Positions 6,027 to 14,189 of a stretch of 28,115 nt of DNA are shown piece by piece. Position numbers and translations under genes: made by a program. The stretch comes from DASZMJ01 sp035551935 (GTDB lineage: Bacteria > Planctomycetota > Planctomycetia > Isosphaerales > Isosphaeraceae). Below the pieces are notes generated by a model. It did no database searches, was not told the DNA's origin, and worked only from the letters and a program-made list of their open reading frames with translations. The stretch lies in NCBI GenBank assembly GCA_035551935.1, contig DASZMJ010000611.1:1-28115 (forward strand), in the 5' to 3' direction. Within the stretch, counting starts at the first letter, position 1, and each line of letters begins with the position of its first letter.

Positions 6027-9000
6027 TCACCGCGGGCCGGGGCCGAGGATGAGGCGGCTGTCGTAGCGGATCTGGACGTTCGTCGGGTCGTTGAACTGGA
6101 GCAGCACGGTGGCTCCCTGGTTCGGCAGCAGCTCGTTGCCGGAGAGGTTGAAGTCGATGTAGGGGCTGCCGGTCGTGGTCGTGCCGGTCGCGTTGGCGAG
6201 GGTCACGCCGGTGGTCAGGTTGTCGAGCACGAAGGAGATCGGCCCGAGGATCGGGTCGGGCCCGGTGTTGGTGATCGTGACGAACTGGAGGAACTGGTGG
6301 GTCGACCGGTTGTAGCGGTAGCCGGTCACCGACAGCGCGTACGACGGCGCCGGCGCGGGCGTGACCGGGATCGCCTTCGAGAACTCGGAGGTGTTGCCGT
6401 CGGGGTCGGTGGCCGTGGCCGTCAGGAACTGGCCGACGGGCAGGGCGGTGGCGATGTGGTAGAGGATCGTCCCCACGCCGTTCATGCCGATCGGCACCAG
6501 GGCGAAGCCGACGTAGGACTGCCCCTGGCCGTAGCCGGTCGGGTCGGCGGCGGTGTTGATGAAGAACTCGACGCGGAGGGTCGTGTTCGGGGCGCCGGCG
6601 ACGGTCCCCTGGATGAACGTGCCGGTGCTGGCGCCGCTGTCGACACGGGTCAGGACCGGGAGGTCCTGGAAGAGGTTCGGCCCGGCGTGGCCGGCCGAGT
6701 CGTTGAGCGTCACGCCGTCGTCGGCCAGGTCGATGCCGATCTTGGTGTTGGAGAAGATGTCGTTGGTCAGGACCGAGTCGCCGACCACCGCGTCGGTCTT
6801 GCTCGACCCGATCGTCACGCCGTTGCCGCCGTTGAACGCGATGACGTTGCCGGCGCCGCTGGCGGTGCCGCCGACGGTGTCGTTGCTCGCCGAGTTGACG
6901 ACCGCGACGCCGTCGCCGGTGTTGCCGAGGTGGATCGTGCCGGTCGGGTCGGTGCCGATGAAGTTGCCCTCGACGACGTTGCCGGTCGTCCCCAGGTCGG
7001 AGATGCGGACCCCTTCGAGGGCGTTGGCCGCGATCACGTTGGCGTCGCTGGTGGTCGTGCCGCCGATCGTGTTGTCGATGGCGCCGGTGTCGATCAGGAC
7101 CCCTTGATTGCCGTTGCCCAGCGGCTTCGTGCCCGAGGCGTCGGCGCCGATCAGGTTCCCCTCGACGAGGTTGCCCGAGGTGCCGGCGTTGCGGAGATGG
7201 ATGCCGTAGAGCAGGTTGCCCGAGATGACGTTGGCCGCCGTCGGGCTGGTGCCGCCGATGGTGTCGCCCGAGGCGCCGTCGCTGACGAGGATGCCGTCGA
7301 GCGTGTTGCCCAGCGCCTTGGTGCCGGTGACGTCGGTGCCGACCCGGTTGCCGGCGACGACGATGCTCGAGGCGCCGACGCCGTCGATGCCGATGCCGTT
7401 GAGGGTGTTGCCCGAGACGAGGTTGCCCTGGATCGTCACGCCCGAGGCCGAGCCGGCGAACGGCGGGACGAAGCCGCTGCCGGAGCCGACCTGGATGCCG
7501 TCGGCGCCGTTAGGGATCGCCGCGGTGCCGGTGACATCGGTGCCGACGTAGTTGCCCTGGATCAGGACGCTCGTCGAGCCGCCGCCGACGACGGCGATGC
7601 CGTTGATCGTGTTGCCCGAGACGAGGTTGCGGGCCGCGGCCGTCGTGCCGCCGATGGTGCTGTTGCTGACGTCGCCGAGGAAGATCCCCTGGAAGGCGTT
7701 GCCCAGCGCCTTGGTGCCGGTGACGTCGGTGCCGACCGTGTTGCCAACGATCAGGTCGCCGGAGCCGTCCTCGAGGATGATGCCGGCCTCGCTGTTGCCC
7801 GAGGCGAGGTTGCCCTGGATCGTCTCGTCCGAGGCGCCGTTGACGACGGCGATCCCCTCGCCGTTGGGCAGGGCGGCGGTGCCGAGGAAGTTCGTGCCGA
7901 CCGTGTTGTTGATGATGAGGTAGCCGTCGGAGCCGGCGTCGGAGATGCTGATGCCGGTGAGGTTGTTGCCGCTGACGAGGTTGCCGCGGATGGTGTTGGA
8001 CCCCGTGCCGCCGAAGACGCCGATGCCGTCGAAGGTGTTCGGGACGGCGAGCTTGCCGGTCACGTCGGTGCCGATGAAGTTGCCCTCGATCAGGTTGCCG
8101 CTCGTGCCGGCGCCCGAGGGGGTGACGCCCGAGAAGCCGTTGCCCGAGATGAGGTTCATGTCCCCGGGGCCCGTGCCGCCGATCGTGTTGCCGGTGGCGC
8201 CGGCGAAGATCGCGATGCCGTCGCCGGTGTTGGGCAAGGGCCCGTTGCCGGCGGCGGTCGTGCCGATGAAGTTGCCGGTCAGGACGTTGCCGGTGGTGCC
8301 GACGCCGGAGATCGCCACCCCGGCGCCGGTGTTGCCCGAGATCCGGTTGGACTCGACGGAGTTGCCCGTCGCCCCGCCGAAGATGGAGAGGCCGCCGCCC
8401 GTGTTGCCGAGGCCGGCGTCGTCGGCCGCGTCGGTGCCGATGGTCGAGTTCTCGACGACGTTGCCGGACGTGCCGGGGCCGGAGATCGAGACCCCGGTGA
8501 AGACCTGGGAGCCGTTGGCGGCGATGATATCGTCGGAGAGCAGGTTGCCGGTCGCACCGACGTTGCTGCCGTCGGTGAAGATCGACACGCCCGAATCGGC
8601 GTTGCCCAGGGCCGTCGAGTTGTCGGCGGCCAGGCCGATCGTCGAGGCGGTGACGCTGTTGTTGCCGGCGCCGACGATCGAGACGCCGTCGCCGCCGTTG
8701 CCCGAGATCGTGCTGGACTGGACCCGGTTGGACGCGGCGCCGGAGTCGATCAGGACGCCGGAGAATGTGTTGCCCACGGCCCCGGTGCCGGCGGCGTTCG
8801 TGCCAATCAGGGCATTCTCAACGAGGTTCTGGTCGGTGCCCTGACCCGTGACCTGGACCCCGTAGAAGCCGTTGCCGCCGATCGCGCCCCCCTCGACCGT
8901 GTTCGACGAGGCGCCACCGGAGATGAGGACGCCGTCGCCGGTGTTGGCCAGGGCGAGGGCGCCGGTCGGGTCGAGGCCGATCAGGTCGCCCTGGACCACG

Positions 9001-11459
9001 TTGCCGGTCGTGCCGACGTCGAAGATCGACACGCCGCTGTTGGTGTTGCCGGAGATGGTGTCGCCCGGCGTCACGGCCGCGGTGCCGATCGTGCCGGCGA
9101 CGACGGTGGTCGCGCCGCCGATCGTGTTGGCGGTGGCGCCGCCGAAGATCGCCACGCCGGTGCTTTGGTTGCCGAGCCCGGCGTCGCCCGCCGCGTCGGT
9201 GCCGACGAGGCTCCCCTGGACGACGTTGCCGCTGGTGCCGACGCCGTTGATGATCACGCCGGCGTAGCCGTTGACGCCGTTGGCGGCGACGACCGAGGCG
9301 AGGACCATGTTGCTCGTCGACCCGACGCCGTTGCCGTCGGTGAAGATGTCGATGCCCGCGTTCGAGTTGCCCAGGGCCACGTTGCCCGCGGGAGTCAGGC
9401 CGATCACGTCGCCGGTCAGGGTGTTGTTCGACGAGCCGGAGATGCCCACACCGTCGCCGAGGTTGCCGGAGATCGTGCTGTTGCTGACGGTGTTGGCGTC
9501 GGCGCCGCCGGAGATGAAGACGCCGTCGAAGCCGTTGCCGATGAAGCTGTCGCCGGCCGAATCGGTGCCGATGAGGTCGCCCTCGACGACGTTGCCGCTG
9601 GTGCCGGCGCCGTTGATGGAGACGCCGTCGAAGAGGTTGCCGATGATGACGTCGCCGCTGAGGGTGTTGGCGACCGAGGGGCCGAAGGTCCCGTCGGTGT
9701 AGATCGAGACGCCCGAGTAGCCGTTGTACACGGCGCTGGCGGGGGTCCGGCCGATGGTGTCGTTGGTGATGCTGTTGCCGCTGGAGCCGGCGATCGTCAG
9801 GCCGTCGCCGGCGACGCTGGCCGAGAGCGTGCAGGTGTCGACCGTGCTCCCCGTCGAGCCGCCGCCGAGGAAGACGGCCGAGAACTGGTTGCCCAGGCCG
9901 GTGTCGCCGGCCGGGTCGGTGCCGATGAAGTCGCCCTGCACCAGGTCGCCGGCGCCGCCGTTGACCCAGACGCCCCAGTTCTGGTTGGCCGCGATGATAT
10001 TGCCGGCGCCGGCGACCGAGCCGCCGACGGTGACGTTGCTCGGCGAGCCGGGGAACGTCGGCCCGAAGCCCGAGCCGTCGCCGACGTAGACGCCGCTGAA
10101 GGCGTTGCCCAGCGGCAACGTGCCGGTGACGTCGGTGCCGATGAAGTTCCCCTCGACGAGGTTGCCGTTGGCGTCCGGGCCGTAGACGGCCACGCCCCCC
10201 TGGCTGTTGCCCGAGATGACATTGCGGGCCGCGGCCGTCGTGCCGCCGACGGTGTTGCCCGGCGCATCGGGCACGAGGACGCCCCAGGTGGCGTTGGGGA
10301 TCGCCTTCGTGCCGGTCGTGTCGGTGCCGATGAGATTGCCCGCGACGAGGTTGCCGCTGGTCGTCGCGCCGTTGAGCTCGACGCCGTTCTGGCCGTTGCC
10401 GGCGATCAGGTTGCCGCCGTCGATCGCGTTGCCGGCGGCGCCGCCGTCGACCATGACGCCGTCGAGGCCGTTGCCCAGCGCCTTGGTGCCGGTCGTGTCG
10501 GTGCCGATCGTGTTGCCGGCGACGAGGTTGCCCGACGTCGGCTCGCTCGGCACGATGCCGAAGCCGTTGCTGGTCAGGTAGACGCCCGCGTTGACGTTGC
10601 CCGAGATGAGGTTGGCCGCCGCCGCGCCCGCGCCGCCGACGGTCGCGCCCACGGCGCCGGCGAGGACGACGCCGTAGTTGTTGGCGATGGCCGTGGCGCC
10701 GGTCACGTCGGTGCCGATCTTGTCCCCTTCGATGATGTTGCCCGTCGCCGTCGGCCCGATGAAGGGCGTGCTGGAGACGAAGACGCCCGCCCCCTGGCCG
10801 AGCGGCCCGTCGCCGTTGCCCGAGATGACGTCGCCCGCCGCCGCGGTCGTGCCACCGACGGTGGCATCCGTCGAGAACAGGGCGATGCCCGAGACGTCGT
10901 TGCCCGCGGCCGTCGTGCCGTCGGCCCCGACGCCGATGTTGTCGCCCTGGATCAGGACGCCGGTGCTCGGCCCCTCGACGATGATGCCGTTGCCGCCGCT
11001 GAGGGTGGCCGGGTCGTAGTGGAAGTTGACGACGCTCAGGCCCTGGATCACGCTGCCGGGGCCGTTGGCGACGTCGAGCCCCTGCGCGCCGGTCAGGAGG
11101 AAGCCGTCGAGGACGATCCACGGGTGCGCCGTCGGGTTCGAGTCCCCCTGGAACGTCCCCTCGGACCAGCCGTCGATGGTCAAGGGCACCTGGATCGTCG
11201 GTAAGGCGACGGCCGAGGTGCTGCCGACGGCGATGGTGATCGGCCCGCTGCCGGGGATCTGGAAGTCGATCGTCGCGGCCACGCCGGCGGCGTTGGCGGA
11301 ATTGATCTCGAAGCGGAGCGAGCCGGGGCCGCTGTCGTTGGTGTTCGTCACCGTGTACGACAGCAGCAGCATCTCTTCCAGCCGTTCCATTGTCAGGCGA
11401 CGACGGCGATCGACCTTCCGGACTCGGGGGCGACGTTGCCGATCCTGTGGGCGAGCCAT
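6027..11459 (-). CDS. Giant LEPRxLL-type parallel beta-helix surface protein, 1810 aa
   Basis: Residues about 18-34 (RRRRLTMERLEEMLLLS) match the planctomycete LEPRxLL N-terminal export signal, followed by the common YTVTNTNDSGPGSLRFEINSAN segment. From about 150 to 1560 there are 22 degenerate repeats of about 64 residues. Each contains a line like IGTDVTGTKALGN and Asn/Gly/Ser-rich turns (GNVVEGN, ISGN, GVxI), as expected for a right-handed parallel beta-helix. A beta-sandwich-like segment follows (LRVEFFINTAADPTGYGQ; ATATDPDGNTSEF), then a C-terminal domain (SYALSVTGYRYNR ... VTITNTGPDPILGPI) typical of secreted planctomycete proteins. It is probably a cell-surface adhesin or structural protein. 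The start at 11459 has GGGAGGA 6-7 nt upstream. No enzyme active site is recognisable. Near-identical DNA stretches between repeats could allow copy-number change. Confidence 0.93.
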   Translation of the reverse strand: MARPQDRQRRPRVRKVDRRRRLTMERLEEMLLLSYTVTNTNDSGPGSLRFEINSANAAGVAATIDFQIPGSGPITIAVGSTSAVALPTIQVPLTIDGWSEGTFQGDSNPTAHPWIVLDGFLLTGAQGLDVANGPGSVIQGLSVVNFHYDPATLSGGNGIIVEGPSTGVLIQGDNIGVGADGTTAAGNDVSGIALFSTDATVGGTTAAAGDVISGNGDGPLGQGAGVFVSSTPFIGPTATGNIIEGDKIGTDVTGATAIANNYGVVLAGAVGATVGGAGAAAANLISGNVNAGVYLTSNGFGIVPSEPTSGNLVAGNTIGTDTTGTKALGNGLDGVMVDGGAAGNAIDGGNLIAGNGQNGVELNGATTSGNLVAGNLIGTDTTGTKAIPNATWGVLVPDAPGNTVGGTTAAARNVISGNSQGGVAVYGPDANGNLVEGNFIGTDVTGTLPLGNAFSGVYVGDGSGFGPTFPGSPSNVTVGGSVAGAGNIIAANQNWGVWVNGGAGDLVQGDFIGTDPAGDTGLGNQFSAVFLGGGSTGSTVDTCTLSASVAGDGLTIAGSSGNSITNDTIGRTPASAVYNGYSGVSIYTDGTFGPSVANTLSGDVIIGNLFDGVSINGAGTSGNVVEGDLIGTDSAGDSFIGNGFDGVFISGGADANTVSNSTISGNLGDGVGISGSSNNTLTGDVIGLTPAGNVALGNSNAGIDIFTDGNGVGSTSNMVLASVVAANGVNGYAGVIINGVGTSGNVVQGSLVGTDAAGDAGLGNQSTGVAIFGGATANTIGGATTVVAGTIGTAAVTPGDTISGNTNSGVSIFDVGTTGNVVQGDLIGLDPTGALALANTGDGVLISGGASSNTVEGGAIGGNGFYGVQVTGQGTDQNLVENALIGTNAAGTGAVGNTFSGVLIDSGAASNRVQSSTISGNGGDGVSIVGAGNNSVTASTIGLAADNSTALGNADSGVSIFTDGSNVGATGNLLSDDIIAANGSQVFTGVSISGPGTSGNVVENSTIGTDAADDAGLGNTGGGLSIFGGATGNSVESNRISGNTGAGVAISGVGTTGNVLTGNFIGTTAAGNGPLPNTGDGIAIFAGATGNTIGGTGPGDMNLISGNGFSGVTPSGAGTSGNLIEGNFIGTDVTGKLAVPNTFDGIGVFGGTGSNTIRGNLVSGNNLTGISISDAGSDGYLIINNTVGTNFLGTAALPNGEGIAVVNGASDETIQGNLASGNSEAGIILEDGSGDLIVGNTVGTDVTGTKALGNAFQGIFLGDVSNSTIGGTTAAARNLVSGNTINGIAVVGGGSTSVLIQGNYVGTDVTGTAAIPNGADGIQVGSGSGFVPPFAGSASGVTIQGNLVSGNTLNGIGIDGVGASSIVVAGNRVGTDVTGTKALGNTLDGILVSDGASGDTIGGTSPTAANVISGNLLYGIHLRNAGTSGNLVEGNLIGADASGTKPLGNGNQGVLIDTGAIDNTIGGTTTSDANVIAANALEGVRISDLGTTGNVVEGNFIGTDPTGTIHLGNTGDGVAVVNSASNDTVGGTASGAGNVIAFNGGNGVTIGSSKTDAVVGDSVLTNDIFSNTKIGIDLADDGVTLNDSAGHAGPNLFQDLPVLTRVDSGASTGTFIQGTVAGAPNTTLRVEFFINTAADPTGYGQGQSYVGFALVPIGMNGVGTILYHIATALPVGQFLTATATDPDGNTSEFSKAIPVTPAPAPSYALSVTGYRYNRSTHQFLQFVTITNTGPDPILGPISFVLDNLTTGVTLANATGTTTTGSPYIDFNLSGNELLPNQGATVLLQFNDPTNVQIRYDSRLILGPGPR

Positions 11460-11593
11460 GGCGCGATCCTCCCGGCGACGGTGCGGGGCCTCGTTCGGAG
11501 CGAGAAGGGTACGGCCGGCGGCGTGGTCGCGGGGGGGGTGACCCCACGCCCCGGGTGTCGATCCGGCGCGATCTGGAGCACGGATCGCTTCGC

Positions 11594-11622
11594 ACTATCA
11601 CGAGAGATTGCGTGGGAGTCAA
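11594..11622 (-). promoter_or_regulatory. Predicted sigma70-type promoter for the giant surface protein
   Basis: On the minus strand, TTGACT (11622-11617) and GATAGT (11599-11594) are separated by exactly 17 bp, matching the consensus at 5 of 6 and 4 of 6 positions. It lies in an AT-richer patch and would give a leader of about 130 nt before the ATG at 11459. Confidence 0.45.
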
Positions 11623-11731
11623 ATAAAAACCGGGATCTGGGCGATTGCGTTGATGCCTATGTCGCCTTTCGGCAACGCTGGGCTTTTCATCGCATGAATC
11701 TATCCCAGACGGGCCGGCGCAGCCGCACCTC

Positions 11732-11814
11732 GTAGCAGGCACGCTCCGCGTGCCGTCGGCCACACCATCCGGACGGGGTGGTGTCGCGGACGGCACGCGG
11801 AGCGTGCCTGCTAC
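11732..11814. repeat. Long hairpin, GGCACGCTCCGCGTGCC family
   Basis: Two perfect 26-nt arms (11732-11757 and 11789-11814) begin GTAGCAGGCACGCTCC and contain the inner palindrome-like GGCACGCTCCGCGTGCC. The spacer itself pairs in part (CCACACCATCC / GGGGTGGTGT). A second family member is at 24890-24961. It lies 39 nt beyond the thiE stop and upstream of the giant gene. The rest of 11460-11853 holds the predicted promoter and no convincing gene. Confidence 0.9.
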
Positions 11815-11853
11815 GGCAAGAGACCCCAGCCACTCCGACGCCGTTCCGAGGCC

Positions 11854-13404
11854 TCAGGCGTCGCTTCCGTCCCCCTCGAGCCGGGCGCGGAAGGAGGCGG
11901 CGGCATGGCGGGGGCGGTCGGCGTGGACGACCGCGGCGCTGACGGCCACGCGGCGGGCGCCGGCCGCCAACGCCTCGTCGAGGTTCTCGAGGGTGATGCC
12001 GCCGAGGGCGAACCAGGGCAGCGCGGTCGATGCCGCGGCGTGGCGGACGTAGTCGAGCCCGGCGAAGGCGTCGAACTCCTTCGTGAGGCTCGAAAAGACC
12101 GGGCCGACGCCGAGGTAATGGGCGCCGGCGAGCAACGCGGCCTCGAGCTGGTCGGGCGCGTGGGTCGAGGCGCCGATCAGGGCGTTCGGGCCGACGACCC
12201 GCCGCGCCTCGCGGACGGGCAGGTCGTCCTGCCCCAGGTGCACGCCGTCGGCGCCGACGATCCGCGCGAGGTCCGGGCGGTCGTTGAGGAGGAACACCGC
12301 CCCCGATTCCGCCGTCAGCTTCCGGACCGCCCGCGCCCGCTCCAGGAGGGCCCGATCGGGCAGCCCCTTCTCGCGGAGCTGGATCGCCTGCGCCCCGCCT
12401 TCGAGCGCCTCGCCGACGACCCACGTCAGGTCGCCGAGCGTGGGCAGGCCCCCCACCAGCACGTACAACCGCGCGTCGCCGATCCCGCGACGGGCGGCGA
12501 CGGCGGTCATCGTCATCTTCTCGATCGTGTACACGTCATAGCGCAAGACCTCGAACCGGCCGGCGAGCCAGGGGTCGAGGAGCTTGGAGTATTCTTCGAG
12601 GGTCCGCAACGCCTCGGCGGTGCGCTTGAAGTTGGCGAGCAGCACGGCGCGGATGCCGGCGCGGTGCTGTTCGCTCGGGGTCATGATGTGGGTGCCGACG
12701 TCGCCGAGGGTGTCGCGGCCGGCGAGGAGCAAATCCGGGTCGAGGCCGCCGAGCGCGGCGGCGAGGCGGTGGCGGACGTCCTTGAGCCGCTTCGTGAGCG
12801 TCGGGTCGTCGAGGACGAACCGGGCGTAGTCCTCGGCGACGCGGAGCCCCTCGCGGGCGCGGTTGGCGGCGGCGTCGAGGATGCGGGCCAGGTCGCCCGC
12901 CTCGTGCGGATCGGCCAGCAAGGGCGCCGGCTCGTCCGCGCCGATCGCGATCGGCCCGGTCTCGGGCGTGTCGACCGTCATCACCTCGTCGCGGACGGCC
13001 GCCGGGTCGAGGCCCAGGCCCGCGACGAGGTCGGCCAATGGCCCCGGCCCGAGCAACGCCACGAGCAAATGCTCGGTGCCGACGGCCCGCCCTCGGTCGT
13101 ACGCCCGCGCCGCCAGGGCCGCCTCGCCGACGACGACCCGCAGGTCGGGCGACTGCGGCAGCGGATCAGTGTCCTCGGCCGGCTCCGGCTCGTCGGGGTC
13201 GATCGCGGCCAGTCCCAATGCCTCGATCAGCCCGGCCGGCTCGACGCCGTGTCCCGCCAGGATCGTCGCCGCCCGGCTCTCCGCCTCGTCCGCCAGGGCC
13301 GCCAGCAGATCCGTCGGCTCGATCCTGGCCGCACCGCGCCCCTTGGCCCTCCAGCCCGCACGAGCCAGGGCCCGCGTCGCGCCGGCGGTGAACGACTCCC
13401 GCAT
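11854..13404 (-). CDS. thiE: Clp_N / ThiD2-like / thiamine-phosphate synthase fusion, 516 aa
   Basis: Three parts are visible. Residues 1-145 hold two Clp N-terminal (R) repeats; the second reads AARAYDRGRAVGTEHLLVAL, and no AAA+ ATPase follows. Residues about 172-300 (ILDAAANRAREGLRVAEDY ... DTLGDVGTHIMTPSEQHR ... NFKRTAEALRTLEEYSKL) resemble ThiD2, reported as an HMP-phosphate kinase often fused to ThiE. Residues about 311-505 are ThiE, a TIM barrel joining HMP-PP and thiazole phosphate. It has QLREK at 342-346, ND at 374-375, HLGQDD at 389-394, ST at 413-414, GPVF at 434-437 with TK at 441-442, and GGI at 468-470. The protein could carry out two consecutive thiamine steps. The role of the Clp repeats is unknown; peptide binding is a guess. 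The downstream unknown gene (13425-13904) lies 20 nt before this start, same strand. Confidence 0.93.
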   Translation of the reverse strand: MRESFTAGATRALARAGWRAKGRGAARIEPTDLLAALADEAESRAATILAGHGVEPAGLIEALGLAAIDPDEPEPAEDTDPLPQSPDLRVVVGEAALAARAYDRGRAVGTEHLLVALLGPGPLADLVAGLGLDPAAVRDEVMTVDTPETGPIAIGADEPAPLLADPHEAGDLARILDAAANRAREGLRVAEDYARFVLDDPTLTKRLKDVRHRLAAALGGLDPDLLLAGRDTLGDVGTHIMTPSEQHRAGIRAVLLANFKRTAEALRTLEEYSKLLDPWLAGRFEVLRYDVYTIEKMTMTAVAARRGIGDARLYVLVGGLPTLGDLTWVVGEALEGGAQAIQLREKGLPDRALLERARAVRKLTAESGAVFLLNDRPDLARIVGADGVHLGQDDLPVREARRVVGPNALIGASTHAPDQLEAALLAGAHYLGVGPVFSSLTKEFDAFAGLDYVRHAAASTALPWFALGGITLENLDEALAAGARRVAVSAAVVHADRPRHAAASFRARLEGDGSDA

Positions 13405-13424
13405 GGGTCTGCCTCAAGAAGTGC

Positions 13425-13904
13425 TCAGACGTCTTGCCCGATGCCCAGCCTCATCGGCTGCTCGCTCCAGTAGTCGAGGAATTCACCGAGACCTTCCTGG
13501 GTGTAGCACTCGCTGAGCCGACCCGCGAGCAGGGGATTGCCGTAGCAGCCATCGTTATTGTCCTTCAGGAAGAGCCCGCCCTCAAGGACGATGATCGTCG
13601 CGTACACGTCATCGATCGTCGCGTACACGTCATCGCGAGCGACGGTGACTACGCGACGCCCCAGCACCTCGAGAGGCGCCAGCCCCGATGTCTCACCCGG
13701 CATCACGTCGGCGGGAAGCGAGGTGACGAACAACTCTGCGGTGAACAGGTTGAGCACGACGCCGTTAGCGAGGGACAGATAATGCGTGCGGAAGCGAGCC
13801 GGCCCGATACCTTCGAGGATGAACTCGGGCTCGGAGTAGGGCGAGTGTGCGATGCCGACCAACGGCTGGCCGAGGATGAGGTCTGGCCGGGGCTCGGTTT
13901 CCAT
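13425..13904 (-). CDS. Hypothetical protein with internal duplication, 159 aa
   Basis: I do not recognise a family. It is an acidic, soluble, mixed alpha/beta protein with no signal peptide. Visible segments are DLILGQPLVGIAHSPYSEPEF, FRTHYLSLANGVVLNLFTAEL, a duplicated DDVYATI (residues about 104-117), and LSECYTQEGLGEFLDYWSEQP near the end. The size and composition recall small immunity-type proteins, but no such link can be shown. The start at 13904 is chosen because residues before it (Pro/Ser/Cys-rich) look non-coding; it lacks a clear ribosome binding site. Lower GC than neighbouring genes. It ends 20 nt before the thiE fusion starts. Confidence 0.7.
   Translation of the reverse strand: METEPRPDLILGQPLVGIAHSPYSEPEFILEGIGPARFRTHYLSLANGVVLNLFTAELFVTSLPADVMPGETSGLAPLEVLGRRVVTVARDDVYATIDDVYATIIVLEGGLFLKDNNDGCYGNPLLAGRLSECYTQEGLGEFLDYWSEQPMRLGIGQDV
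13593..13634. repeat. Exact 21-bp in-frame tandem duplication
   Basis: The unit GATCGTCGCGTACACGTCAT plus C occurs twice back to back (13593-13613, 13614-13634). It adds a second DDVYATI heptapeptide to the hypothetical protein without breaking the frame. Confidence 0.95.
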
Positions 13905-14189
13905 CGTACTACTCGGGAGGTGAAGCCGCGAGACGCATGGCATGCATTGCGCGGGCATCGGTCGGGCGGATCGTCTATCGTCTCCATGGTAGGAGGGGAA
14001 CGAGACCGGAGGAAGGCTTGGAGCCACATACCGCATGCCCTCACTCAGCACTCATCCCTTCACACTTTTTCAAGGCGGCTGACGCTCCTCGATTTCGAAG
14101 AGAGATGAGGAGCGGGTGTCGGTCCCCGGGGCCGATGGCAGGGATGTCCACGCCGGCGCGGGGCGATCGGCCACGAGAGTCGGAGCGAA

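Noticed and set aside
5949..11204. A 1751-residue open frame on the plus strand opposite the giant surface protein
   Set aside because: It is a composition shadow: dominated by Asp, Val, Ala, Arg and Gly repeats (ADEVALD...) with no domain, while the minus frame has an export signal, repeats and a good start.
11390..11735. Short plus-strand frames upstream of the giant gene
   Set aside because: Low-complexity Arg/Gly peptides without a ribosome binding site, overlapping the predicted promoter on the other strand.
8818..11796. A 992-residue Arg-rich minus frame overlapping the giant gene
   Set aside because: Out-of-frame reading of the same repeats, with unnatural RRR-rich composition.
14042..14054. 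CACTCAGCACTCA as another copy of the GTGCTGA repeat family
   Set aside because: Only about two units, with no partner arm nearby; too short to call.
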